A stretch of DNA of 28,048 bases from CBDDRG01 sp051306415 (GCA_051306415.1 JBPPNE010000148.1:1-28048), one strand, 5' to 3'. Counted from the first letter of the stretch, positions 8,121-16,560 are shown. Numbers and translations: made by a program. The notes: a model not told the origin generated them from the letters alone.

Positions 8121-8968
8121 TTATTTTTGTAGCAGAAAGTAGGCGTACCGATTCCCAGAGTTCAAAGGTTGCTTCGGCAGCAATTTTACGATCCTTGGGG
8201 TGAACCCAGCGTCCTGGGCGGCCTCCCAAAATTCCTCAATGCGATAAGCCGTCATATGTGGTATGTGCCCCTTGTAGCCCCATCCTCTCGGCGCCGATTT
8301 CCAGGACGACGTGATATATCTTATCTGTATGAAGGCTAATCCACCGGGGCTCAACAGCTCATAAGCGATCTTCAAAATCCGCAGGCCATATTCTGGGGAC
8401 GGCAAAAGCTTGAATACGTACATGGATAGGAAGAGATCGCATGGATTTTGAATTGCTTCTCTCGCCGCCTCGGGACAGGCCGCATCAATCAAAACAGGTG
8501 TAAAGTTTCGTAGCCCGGCAGACTCCAATTGCGTGCGACATTCATCCAAGCTGGCGGATGCGATATCGACCCCGAAATACTCTTGGGCCTGGGTTGCAAA
8601 ATGGATCGCGTTCGCGCCGCCACCGGCCCCCGCCATTCGACAACCCGCTTAAGGGACGGCCTGTGGTCCAGCGACCTTGCCATTTGTTCAAACCACTCCA
8701 TTTCTTCCTTGCCTAACGCGAGCCATCTGTCATCATCAGCAAATATCCCGCTGCCCCGCCAGTGCGACATCTGCGCGAAGTCTGGTTTATCGTCTTTATC
8801 CCAGTATTGCTGGCTTTGATCGATCAGATTTTCTTCCGACTTGCGCAGTCCGAGGGCTACCCGCACCCAGGATACGCCAACCCACATTCGAGCACGCACA
8901 GCTATCAGAGGCTGCTTGACTAAGCGGAACACGCTGCTGTCGTAGAAGCTAGAGTTGCTGCGTGCCAT
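8121..8968 (-). pseudogene. Class I SAM-dependent methyltransferase, frameshifted
   Basis: The gene begins at the ATG at 8968, with GAGGGAGA just upstream. The N-terminal half (MARSNSSFYDSSVFRL... SQQYWDKDD...FAQMSHWRGSGIF) runs to VVEW near 8645. The frame then changes exactly inside SAM-binding motif I. The expected 'VVEWGAGGGANAIHFA' is split so that GAGGGAN continues in a second minus-strand frame, followed by FGVDIASASLDEC, CDLFLSMYVFKLLPSPE and a C-terminus ending at 8121. Two extra bases (cg) before ggggcc, or one missing base, account for the change. Restored length is about 281 residues. In glycan clusters such enzymes methylate sugars or precursors, but the substrate is not visible. 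If the frame change is real, the SAM site is destroyed. A sequencing slip in the G/C-rich run is the main alternative. Confidence 0.8.
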
Positions 8969-9141
8969 AACTCTCCCTCGTTTTATCCTTATTCTTATAA
9001 CCAGATTCTTTGGAACAGCATGCGAATATTCGAAGTGCCAAAAGCTGATCACAGAATCAATCCGTTGCTCCCCATCAATGCAAATGGTTATACCGTTGTC
9101 AAGTCTTTCGCTTGTGCCACAATGAGGAGGCAAAAGGTTAA

Positions 9142-9315
9142 GGGCACGTCTATAAAGCCCTTCGACCCTTCGACCCTTCGACCCTTCGACTCTTCGACAG
9201 GCTCAGGGCTCAGGGCGAACGGCTAACTGTTTGATTCCGTTCGTGGTGAGCCCAGCCCGTCCTGAGCTCGTCGAAGGGTCGAACCCTGGATGGAATCAGG
9301 TTGTTCAACGCAATC
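9142..9315. mobile_element. Diverged second copy of the MITE-like element
   Basis: Read in the opposite sense to the 3914-4038 element, this stretch follows the same order: an end resembling ggatgctctgaacaag (here gggcacgtctataaag), the ttcgac/gctcagg REP-like part, 'aacggctaactgtt', the inner repeat, and an end resembling cttattcagagcatcc (here ttgttcaacgcaatc). Twenty consecutive bases at 9233-9252 are the exact reverse complement of 3953-3972. The inner arms are gattcc (9233-9238) and ggaatc (9293-9298). It is longer than the first copy through an octamer expansion and an extra 'cctgagctcgtcgaagg' unit. Boundaries are approximate. Confidence 0.6.
9161..9200. repeat. Tandem octamer array
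   Basis: Five head-to-tail 8-bp units are ttcgaccc three times, then ttcgactc and ttcgacag. They expand the ttcgac motif present once or twice in the other MITE copy. This is typical of slippage and may vary in copy number between strains. Confidence 0.85.
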
Positions 9316-9339
9316 TTATGTGCTGGCGAGGGTTGAGGG

Positions 9340-10239
9340 ATGACTACTCCGGTCAAATTTTGGCAGCGCTACGACAGTTGGGCGGACGCCGAAAAGGCAT
9401 GGGATGCGCGTGCCGATGGGCTGGCCGAGCAGTTGCCGCTGAAGACGTTCAAGAAAAACCCCAATCTGCCGGGAATTCGCCGCAACACCCGTCGATTCCT
9501 GCCGTGGAAGTCGCTGTCCTACCTACACCGCCACGACCACTCCGGCAAGCTGCGGCGCTACTTCTGGCGGCACCCGCTGCGCCACGGCATTGGCCTGGTG
9601 AAAAACCTGCTGCGGGGGCAGAGCTATCGTCGCGACGGCGATTTCTTCCTGTACGACATTGCCGATGTGGCGGAATTTGTGCACCGGCTGGAGCAGCCGA
9701 ACGCGGTGCTGGTGGTGGGCTTTTCCTATTGCCACAAGCCCTTCGAGTGCCCGGCGGGGCGCTTCACCGACCAGTGTATCCACGACCAAAGCAGCCCGGT
9801 GTGCGGGCAGTGTTTTATCGGCAAGGCCGTGCATAGCTTGCCGGAGGTGCGGGTGATCCCGCTGTTCATCACCACGGTTCATTACATCGGCGAGAAGATG
9901 ATCGAAGCGCGGGCGGCCTGGCCCGGCCGGGATGTACTGTTTCTGATCACCGCCTGCGAACTGACGCTGGAGATGTTCGGTCTGGTGGGTTGCGCGGTCG
10001 GTCTGGAGGGCGTCGGTGTGCGCCTGGACGGCCAGATTTGCAACACCATGAAAGCCTTTGCCGCCTCCGAGATCGGCATCAAGCCGGGCATGGCGATTGT
10101 CACCGAACCCACGCAAGCGCGGATGATGGCGATCTTCCGCGCGTTTGCCCAAGCCGCCGGCGCCGATCCGGGTGCGGTGCGAACCGGCGTCGGCGAACGC
10201 CCGGAGATCATCGCCAGCGATCGTTGCCCGCGAGCATAG
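9340..10239 (+). CDS. Cysteine-rich protein of unknown function
   Basis: I do not recognise this 299-residue soluble protein with certainty. A basic, aromatic N-terminal region (1-115) is followed by a cysteine cluster at residues 131, 137, 146, 155 and 158 (spacing C-x5-C-x8-C-x8-C-x2-C, with His132 and His148 nearby). Further cysteines are at 206, 218 and 234. The pattern suggests metal or iron-sulfur binding. The second half (VLFLITACELTLEMFG... GVGVRLDGQICNT) resembles in layout the DUF116 family, where a 'VAC..EL' stretch is followed by a Gly-rich Cys loop, but this is a remote guess. No signal peptide or membrane helix is seen. It starts with ATG and lies 124 bp before the first of five acyl-CoA dehydrogenase genes on the same strand, so a linked redox or chaperone-like role is possible but unproven. 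Confidence 0.7.
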   Translation: MTTPVKFWQRYDSWADAEKAWDARADGLAEQLPLKTFKKNPNLPGIRRNTRRFLPWKSLSYLHRHDHSGKLRRYFWRHPLRHGIGLVKNLLRGQSYRRDGDFFLYDIADVAEFVHRLEQPNAVLVVGFSYCHKPFECPAGRFTDQCIHDQSSPVCGQCFIGKAVHSLPEVRVIPLFITTVHYIGEKMIEARAAWPGRDVLFLITACELTLEMFGLVGCAVGLEGVGVRLDGQICNTMKAFAASEIGIKPGMAIVTEPTQARMMAIFRAFAQAAGADPGAVRTGVGERPEIIASDRCPRA

Positions 10240-10363
10240 TCGCGCGGGCGCAGTGACCTGATGGTCGTATATAGTCATTGTTCGTGGCTGAGCCGCACTC
10301 TATGGTGACGCGGTGAAAATATCCCTCTAGCCGATAATAACTCGCTCACAACAGGTACCGATC

Positions 10364-11527
10364 ATGGACTTCAACCTTTCCAACGAACAGAAAATGATCT
10401 ACGAATACGGCGCCAGCCTGGTCAAGTCCTACGACCGTGCCTACTGGGTCGATTGCGCCGAAAAGGCGCGGTTTCCGGAGGAAATGTACGCCCATGTCGC
10501 GAAGGACGGCTTTGTCGGCCTGATGGTGCCTGAAGCCTACGGTGGTGCCGGTCTCGGCATGACCGAAATGGCGCTGTTCAACGAGGGGCTCTCCGAGCAG
10601 GGTACGCCGCTGCTGAGTCTGGTGGTGGGCGCGACCATGGGCCTCAGCATGATCGGCAGCTTCGGTACCGAGGCGCAGAAGCAGCAATACCTGCCGTCCG
10701 CCTGCGCCGGTGACACCCGCTTCTGCTTCGCGATCACCGAGCCCGATGCCGGCACCAACAGTATTCGCATCTCGACCATTGCCAAGCCGCTGGCCAATGG
10801 CCGTTTCCAGCTCAATGGCCGCAAGACTTACATTACTGATGCCAAAGAATCCGACTACATGCTACTGGTGGCGCGCACTACGCCGCACACCGAGGTGAAG
10901 CGCAAGACCGATGGCTTTACGCTATTTCTTGTCGATACCAAAGCGCCGGGCATTGAGATGCACCCGATCCCGATCAGCGTAAAAATCCCGGAAGTGCAGT
11001 ACCAGATCTTTTTCGACAATGTCGATCTGGGGCCGGAGCATGTGCTCGGCGAAGTCGGCAAGGGCTTCGAACTGCTGTTTCAGACCTTGAATCCGGAGCG
11101 CATCCTGGTCGGTTCCATTTGTGCCGGGCTCGGCCGTTATGTGCTTGGCCGCGCGGTCGAGTACGCCAGCGAACGCATCGTGTTCAAGGGCCCCATCGGC
11201 GCCTACCAGGCCCTGCAACACCCGCTCGCTCGCGCCAAGACCGAAATCGAAATGGCGTCGTTGATGGCGCGCAAAGCGGCCTGGCTGTTTGATCAGGGCC
11301 AGCCCTGCGGCGCCGAGGCGAACATGGCCAAGTTCGCCGGCTCCGAAGCCTGCGTCCACGCCGTGGATGCGTCGCTGCAATGCTTCGGCGGCAATGGCTA
11401 TACCAAGGAGTACGGTATTTTTGATCTGTATCCGGTCGCGCGGCTGATGAAAACCATACCCTTCAACAACGAGATGGTGCTCAACTACATTGGCGAGCAC
11501 GTCATGGGTTTGCCGCGCTCCTATTAA
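10364..11527 (+). CDS. Acyl-CoA dehydrogenase family protein, array copy 1
   Basis: This 387-residue FAD enzyme is expected to form a 2,3-trans double bond in an acyl-CoA (or do the reverse, as in CaiA-like members). The fold order is the N-terminal helical domain (MDFNLSNEQKMIYEYG), the FAD/substrate beta domain with CFAITEPDAGTNS at 121-133 and GRKTYITDA at 152-160, and the C-terminal helices with QCFGGNGYTKEYG near 339-351. Where medium-chain enzymes carry the catalytic Glu in 'YEGT', this protein has 'TIPFNNE'. Glu245 in LNPERILVG falls where isovaleryl-CoA dehydrogenase keeps its base. It is the most divergent copy: its C-terminal loop reads KTIPFNNE where the others have KTAPLN(S/N)E. 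The ribosome site is weak (acagg). It heads a run with copies 2-5. Confidence 0.95.
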   Translation: MDFNLSNEQKMIYEYGASLVKSYDRAYWVDCAEKARFPEEMYAHVAKDGFVGLMVPEAYGGAGLGMTEMALFNEGLSEQGTPLLSLVVGATMGLSMIGSFGTEAQKQQYLPSACAGDTRFCFAITEPDAGTNSIRISTIAKPLANGRFQLNGRKTYITDAKESDYMLLVARTTPHTEVKRKTDGFTLFLVDTKAPGIEMHPIPISVKIPEVQYQIFFDNVDLGPEHVLGEVGKGFELLFQTLNPERILVGSICAGLGRYVLGRAVEYASERIVFKGPIGAYQALQHPLARAKTEIEMASLMARKAAWLFDQGQPCGAEANMAKFAGSEACVHAVDASLQCFGGNGYTKEYGIFDLYPVARLMKTIPFNNEMVLNYIGEHVMGLPRSY

Positions 11528-11585
11528 CGGACCACCGCTAGACGGCCACAGCTAACCGATCACAGGCTGGGAAAGGACATCGACG

Positions 11586-12749
11586 ATGGAATTTGCACTC
11601 ACCGAAGAACAGCGAATGATCTACGAATACGGTCAGAGTCTGAGCAAGACCTACGACCGCAAGTACTGGGTCGACTGTGCCGAGCGCAAACGCTTTCCCA
11701 CCGAAATGTACCAGCAGGTGGCGGCCGACGGCTTTGTCGGCATCATGGTGCCGGAAGCGCACGGCGGCGCGGGTCTCGGCATGCTGGAAATGGAGCTGTT
11801 CATGGAGGGTCTGTCCAATCAGGGCATTCCATTGTTGAGTCTGGTGGTTGGTGCGACCATGTCGTTGGGGCCGATCGGCGATCACGGCACCGAAGAACAG
11901 AAGCAGCGCTACCTGCCCGATGCCTGCGCCGGCAAGATCCGCTTCTGCTTCGCGATCACCGAGCCCGATGCGGGCACCAACACCATTCGCGCAACCACGC
12001 TGGCGACGCCGGCCGCCAACGGCCGCTTCCGCCTCAACGGCCGCAAGACCTACATCAGCGATGGCAAGGAGTCCGATTACGCGCTGGTGGTGGCGCGCAC
12101 CACGCCGCATACCGAAGTCAAGCGCAAGACCGATGGCTTCACCCTGTTCATCGTCAACACCAAGGCCCGCGGCGTCGAGATGCACCCGATCCCGGTCAGC
12201 ATCCTGATGCCGGAAATCCAGTACCAGGTATTTTTTGACGATGTCGATCTGGGGCCGGAGGACGTCCTCGGAGAAGTTGGCCGCGGCTTCGATATTCTGT
12301 TCGAGTGCCTGAACCCGGAGCGCATTCTGGTCGGCGCGATTAGTTGCGGCCTCGGTCGCTTCGCGATGGGCAAGGCGGTGGAATACGCCAACGAGCGCAC
12401 CGTGTTCAATGGCCCGATCGGCGCCTACCAGGCACTGCAACACCCGCTGGCGCGCGCCAAGACCGAAATCGAGATGGCATCGCTGATGAGCCGCAAGGCC
12501 GCCTGGCTGTTCGATCGCGGCGAGCCCTGCGGCGCGGAATCCAACATGTCCAAGTACGCGGCGGCCGAAGCGGGCATCCACGCCGTCGATGCGTCGCTAC
12601 AATGCTTCGGCGGCAATGGTTTCACCCGCGAGTACGGCATTTTCGATCTCTACCCGCTGGTGCGCCTGTTCAAGACCGCGCCGCTCAACAGTGAAATGGT
12701 GCTCAACTACATCGGTGAGCACGTGATGGGCCTGCCGCGTTCCTACTGA
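11586..12749 (+). CDS. Acyl-CoA dehydrogenase family protein, array copy 2
   Basis: The product is 387 residues and collinear with copy 1 without insertions or deletions. It has the FAD-domain motif CFAITEPDAGTNT, GRKTYISD, Glu245 in LNPERILVGAIS, and the fixed C-terminus EHVMGLPRSY. The end loop is KTAPLNSE, again without a Glu at the medium-chain catalytic position. A strong AAGGA lies about ten bases before the ATG. The gap to copy 1 is 58 bp with no promoter or terminator evident, so co-transcription is likely. Differences from its neighbours are concentrated in the N-terminal 50 residues and at 140-150 and 250-265, which may tune substrate choice. Confidence 0.95.
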   Translation: MEFALTEEQRMIYEYGQSLSKTYDRKYWVDCAERKRFPTEMYQQVAADGFVGIMVPEAHGGAGLGMLEMELFMEGLSNQGIPLLSLVVGATMSLGPIGDHGTEEQKQRYLPDACAGKIRFCFAITEPDAGTNTIRATTLATPAANGRFRLNGRKTYISDGKESDYALVVARTTPHTEVKRKTDGFTLFIVNTKARGVEMHPIPVSILMPEIQYQVFFDDVDLGPEDVLGEVGRGFDILFECLNPERILVGAISCGLGRFAMGKAVEYANERTVFNGPIGAYQALQHPLARAKTEIEMASLMSRKAAWLFDRGEPCGAESNMSKYAAAEAGIHAVDASLQCFGGNGFTREYGIFDLYPLVRLFKTAPLNSEMVLNYIGEHVMGLPRSY

Positions 12750-12774
12750 ACGCGGATAGCCGCTGGAGGACAGG

Positions 12775-13938
12775 ATGGATTTTGCACTGAGCCAAGAACA
12801 GACGATGATCTACGAGTACGGCGCGAGTCTGGCGAAGACTTACGACCGAGCCTACTGGATGGAGCACGCCGAGCGGCGTGCCTTCCCGGAAGCCATGTAC
12901 CGACAGATTGCCACCGACGGCTTTGTCGGCACCATGGTGCCGGAGGCCCAGGGCGGCGCCGGGCTCGGGATGCTGGAAATGGCGCTGTTCCTGGAAGGGT
13001 TGTCCAATCAGGGCATTCCGCTGTTAAGTCTGATCGTGGGAGCCACCATGACCCTCAGCATGCTGAGCAACCACGGCACCGAGGCGCAAAAGCAGAAATA
13101 CCTGCCCGCGGCCTGCGGCGGCGATATCCGCTTCTGCTTCGCCATCACCGAACCCGACGCCGGCACCAACACCATCCGCGCCACCACCCTCGCCAAACCC
13201 TCAGGCGACGGCCGCTATAAGCTCAGCGGCCGCAAAACTTATATCACCGATGCCAAGGAGTCGGATTACATGTTGGTGGTGACACGCACCACGCCCCACA
13301 CCGAGGTGGGCAAAAAGACCGATGGCTTTACACTATTCATCGTCGATACCAAGGCCAAAGGGATCGAGATGCATCCGATCCCGGTCAGCATTCCGCTGCC
13401 GGAAACCCAGTATCTGGTATTTTTCGACGATGTTGATCTCGGTCCCGAGGATGTGCTGGGCGAAGTCGGCAAGGGTTTCGGCATCCTGTTCGAGTGCCTC
13501 AATCCCGAGCGTATCTGCGTGGGTGCCATCGGCAGCGGCCTGGGCCGCTTCGCGATGGAAAAGGCCGTGGCCTACGCCAACGAACGCACGGTGTTCAACG
13601 GCCCTATCGGGGCTTACCAGGCATTACAGCACCCGCTGGCGAGAGCCAAGACCGAAATCGAGATGGCATCGCTGATGACGCGCAAGGCCGCCTGGTTGTT
13701 CGACCGCAAACAGCCCTGCGCGCCGGAATCGAATATGGCGAAGTATGCCGCGGCCGAAGCCTCCATCCATGCCGTGGATGCCTCCCTACAATGTTTCGGC
13801 GGCAACGGCTTTACCAAGGAATACGGCATTTTTGATATTTACCCGCTGGTGCGCCTGTTCAAGACCGCGCCCCTTAATAACGAAATGGTGCTCAACTACA
13901 TCGGCGAACACGTCATGGGTTTGCCGCGCTCTTACTGA
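12775..13938 (+). CDS. Acyl-CoA dehydrogenase family protein, array copy 3
   Basis: The product is 387 residues and collinear with its neighbours. The N-terminus is MDFALSQEQTMIYEYG. FAD-binding TEPDAGTNT, Glu245 in LNPERICVG and the C-terminal EHVMGLPRSY are all kept. It differs from the others at residues contacting or near the substrate channel, for example WMEHAERR instead of WVDCAE at 28-35 and LPETQYLVFF at 208-217. This suggests a distinct acyl group. GGAGGA is placed seven bases before the ATG, and the gap to copy 2 is only 25 bp, the tightest in the array. It is predicted to be cytoplasmic and tetrameric like most of the family, passing electrons to ETF, which is not encoded here. 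Confidence 0.95.
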   Translation: MDFALSQEQTMIYEYGASLAKTYDRAYWMEHAERRAFPEAMYRQIATDGFVGTMVPEAQGGAGLGMLEMALFLEGLSNQGIPLLSLIVGATMTLSMLSNHGTEAQKQKYLPAACGGDIRFCFAITEPDAGTNTIRATTLAKPSGDGRYKLSGRKTYITDAKESDYMLVVTRTTPHTEVGKKTDGFTLFIVDTKAKGIEMHPIPVSIPLPETQYLVFFDDVDLGPEDVLGEVGKGFGILFECLNPERICVGAIGSGLGRFAMEKAVAYANERTVFNGPIGAYQALQHPLARAKTEIEMASLMTRKAAWLFDRKQPCAPESNMAKYAAAEASIHAVDASLQCFGGNGFTKEYGIFDIYPLVRLFKTAPLNNEMVLNYIGEHVMGLPRSY

Positions 13939-13991
13939 GCCGGGTCAGAACCCAGCACAGCCTGCCCCCGATCAACCCCCAGGAGACCAGC

Positions 13992-15155
13992 ATGGACTTT
14001 GCGTTATCCGAAGAACAAAAAATGGTGTACGAATACGGCCAGAATCTGGTCAAGACCTTTGACCGCAAGTACTGGGTTGATTGCGCCGAGCACAAGCGTT
14101 TCCCGGTCGAGATGTACCAGAAGGTCGCCGAGGACGGTTTTGTCGGCATCATGGTGCCGGAGAGCCATGGTGGCGCCGGTCTCGGCATGATGGAAATGGT
14201 GCTGTTCCAGGAGGGCCTGTCGAACGTCGGTATCCCGCTGCAGAGTCTGGTGGTGGGCGCGACCATGTCGCTGTCGCCCATTGGCGCGCACGGCACCGAG
14301 GCGCAAAAGCAGAAGTACCTGCCCGCCGGTTGCAAGGGCGACATCCGCTTCTGCTTCGCGATCACCGAGCCCGATGCCGGCACCAACACCATGCGCGCCA
14401 CCACGATGATCAAGGACGCGGGGAACGGGCGCTACAAGCTCAACGGCCGCAAGACCTTCATCACCGATGCGGGGGAATCGGACTACATGCTGGTGGTGAC
14501 GCGCGACGTGCCCCACACCGAAGTCAAGCGCAAGACCGACGGCTTCACCATTGTCATCGTCGACGCCAAGGCCAAGGGCATCGAGACCCGTCCAATTGAC
14601 ATCAGCATCCTGATGCCCGAGTGGCAATACCAGGTATTTTTCGACGACGTCGACATCGGCCCGGAAAACATCCTCGGCGAAGTCGGCAGGGGTTTCGACA
14701 TCCTGTTCGAATCGCTGAATCCCGAGCGCATCATTCTCGCGTCCATGTGCACCGGCCTCGGCCGCTACGCGATGGATCGCGCGGTCGAATACGCCAACGA
14801 ACGGGTGGTGTTCAACGGCCCCATTGGCGCCTACCAGGCACTGCAACATCCACTCGCCCGCGGCAAGACCGAAATTGAACTGGCGTCGCTGATGACGCGC
14901 AAGGCGGCCTGGCTGTTTGATAGCGGTCAGCCCTGCGGCGCCGAAGCCAATATGGCCAAATACGCCGCCGCCGAGGCCGCCATGCATGCCATCGATGCGT
15001 CGTTGCAATGCTTCGGCGGCAACGGCTTTACCAAGGAGTACGGCATCTTCGACCTGTATCCCATGGCGCGGCTGATGAAAACCGCGCCGCTCAACAGCGA
15101 GATGGTGCTCAACTACATCGGCGAACACGTCATGGGGCTGCCGCGCTCGTACTGA
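13992..15155 (+). CDS. Acyl-CoA dehydrogenase family protein, array copy 4
   Basis: The product is 387 residues and collinear with the other copies. The motifs are as in the array: TEPDAGTNT, GRKTFITDAGESDY, Glu245 in LNPERIILAS, QCFGGNGFTKEYG and EHVMGLPRSY. It is nearest to copy 5. Even the leader cgatcaac.cccaggagacca.c and the first 24 coding bases are almost the same, so copies 4 and 5 are the most recent duplication. Compared with copies 1-3 it has WQYQVFFDDVDIGPENILG at about 211-229 and MCTGLGRYAM at 252-261. The ribosome site AGGAGA lies about seven bases before the ATG. The gap to copy 3 is 53 bp. Confidence 0.95.
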   Translation: MDFALSEEQKMVYEYGQNLVKTFDRKYWVDCAEHKRFPVEMYQKVAEDGFVGIMVPESHGGAGLGMMEMVLFQEGLSNVGIPLQSLVVGATMSLSPIGAHGTEAQKQKYLPAGCKGDIRFCFAITEPDAGTNTMRATTMIKDAGNGRYKLNGRKTFITDAGESDYMLVVTRDVPHTEVKRKTDGFTIVIVDAKAKGIETRPIDISILMPEWQYQVFFDDVDIGPENILGEVGRGFDILFESLNPERIILASMCTGLGRYAMDRAVEYANERVVFNGPIGAYQALQHPLARGKTEIELASLMTRKAAWLFDSGQPCGAEANMAKYAAAEAAMHAIDASLQCFGGNGFTKEYGIFDLYPMARLMKTAPLNSEMVLNYIGEHVMGLPRSY

Positions 15156-15210
15156 ACCTCCCGACAAAGCCAACGCACTTCCTCTCACGATCAACGCCCA
15201 GGAGACCAAC

Positions 15211-16351
15211 ATGGATTTTGCGTTATCCGAAGAACAGAAAATGATTTACGAGTATGGCCAAAGCCTACTGGGTCGATTGCGCCGAGCACAAGCGCTTTCC
15301 TGTCGAGATGTACCAGAAGGTGGCCGGAGACGGCTTCGTCGGCATCATGGTGCCCGAGAGCTACGGCGGCGCTGGTCTCGGCATGATGGAAATGGTGCTC
15401 CTCCAGGAGGGCCTGTCGGATGTCGGCATTCCACTGCTGAGCCTGGTGGTGGGCGCCACCATGTCGCTGTCGCCCATTGGCGCACACGGCACCGAGGCGC
15501 AAAAGCAGAAGTACCTGCCGGCGGGTTGTAAGGGCGATATCCGCTTCTGTTTCGCGATCACCGAGCCCGACGCCGGCACCAACACGATCAAGGCCTCGAC
15601 CATGATCAAGGATGCCGGCAATGGCCGCTACAAGCTCAATGGCCGCAAGACCTTCATCACCGACGCGAACGAATCCGACTATATGCTGGTGGTCACCCGC
15701 AACGTGGCCCACACCAAGGTAAAACGCAAGACCGATGGTTTTACCATCCTCATCGTCGATACCAAGGCCAAGGGCATCGAGATGCACCCGATTGATGTCA
15801 GCATCCTGATGCCGGAAATTCAGTACCAGGTGTTTTTCGACGACGTCGATATCGGCCCGGAAAATATCCTTGGCGAAGTCGGTAGGGGTTTCGACATTTT
15901 ATTTGAATCACTCAATCCGGAGCGCATCATTCTCGCCTCTGTGTGCACTGGCCTCGGCCGCCATGCGATGGGTAAAGCGGTGGAGTACGCCAATGAGCGG
16001 GTTGTCTTCAACGGCCCCATTGGCACCTACCAGGCACTGCAACATCCACTCGCCAAGGGCAAGACTGAAATCGAGATGGCGTCGCTGATGACACGCAAAG
16101 CAGCCTGGCTATTCGACTGCGGCGAGCCTTGCGGCGCCGAATCCAACATGGCCAAATACGCCGCCGCGGAAGCCGCGATGCACGCCATCGATGCCTCTCT
16201 GCAATGCTTTGGCGGCAACGGCTTCACCAAGGAGTACGGCATCTTCGACCTGTATCCGATAGCGCGCTTGCTGAAAACCGCGCCGCTCAACAGCGAGATG
16301 GTACTCAACTATATCGGCGAGCATGTGATGGGGCTGCCGCGGTCGTACTAA
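15211..16351 (+). pseudogene. Acyl-CoA dehydrogenase, array copy 5, N-terminal deletion
   Basis: Reading from the expected ATG at 15211 (AGGAGA upstream, as in copy 4) gives MDFALSEEQKMIYEYGQS and then loses frame. From ATG 15254 a second frame, MAKAYWVDCAEHKRF..., runs 365 codons to the same EHVMGLPRSY end. The span is 1141 nt, against 1164 nt in every other copy, so exactly 23 nt are missing at about 15264. If the lost segment read like copies 1 and 3 (..RAYW), the deletion lies between two 'agcc' tetramers 23 nt apart, a normal slippage outcome. The rest is intact, including Glu245-equivalent NPERI, the FAD motif and QCFGGNG. Starting at 15254 would make a protein lacking 22 residues of the first helix, with no good ribosome site. 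I judge it inactivated or weakly expressed. Confidence 0.88.
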
Positions 16352-16377
16352 CCGGGAGCTATCTTCCCGCCGTCCTG

Positions 16378-16404
16378 AGCCCCTGTGCAAGCGGGGGCTT
16401 TTTT
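16378..16404 (+). terminator. Rho-independent terminator of the dehydrogenase array
   Basis: The stem agcccc / ggggct closes a loop of about ten bases and is followed by a run of six T. It lies 27 bp after the stop of copy 5 and before the unrelated permease gene, and is the first clear terminator after 10364. Confidence 0.85.
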
Positions 16405-16560
16405 GTTGGGGCGGCAACTCACTTCCATCACGTGAATTCGCCGACGCGGTTGAGCGGGCGTTGCCGTAGAATCGACAGCCTTACAATCGGCGTCGGGTGT
16501 TGGCCATGGTGGCCGCTGCCGGTGAGCGGGAGATCAGCGATCAGTGTATCCTTTGACGTG

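Larger units (their letters stand above)
8969..9339. other. 371-bp gap, mostly repeat sequence
   Basis: No gene is supported. The right half is taken up by the second MITE-like element and its octamer array. The left half (8969-9140) should hold the promoter of the leftward methyltransferase gene. I could not assign clear -35/-10 boxes. Confidence 0.5.

Noticed and set aside
9161..9200. Possible CRISPR or iteron array
   Set aside because: The 8-bp units are directly joined without spacers and belong to the MITE-like repeat. There are no cas or rep genes nearby.
11538..12581. Long minus-strand frames antisense to the dehydrogenase array (also at 14004-15212)
   Set aside because: They are His/Ala/Gly-rich shadows caused by high-GC codon use. 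They repeat in each copy and have no recognisable domains.
16129..16560. Long N-terminal extension of the TSUP permease frame
   Set aside because: It runs through the end of dehydrogenase copy 5 and the terminator, and is Arg/Gln-rich out-of-frame sequence rather than a real extension.
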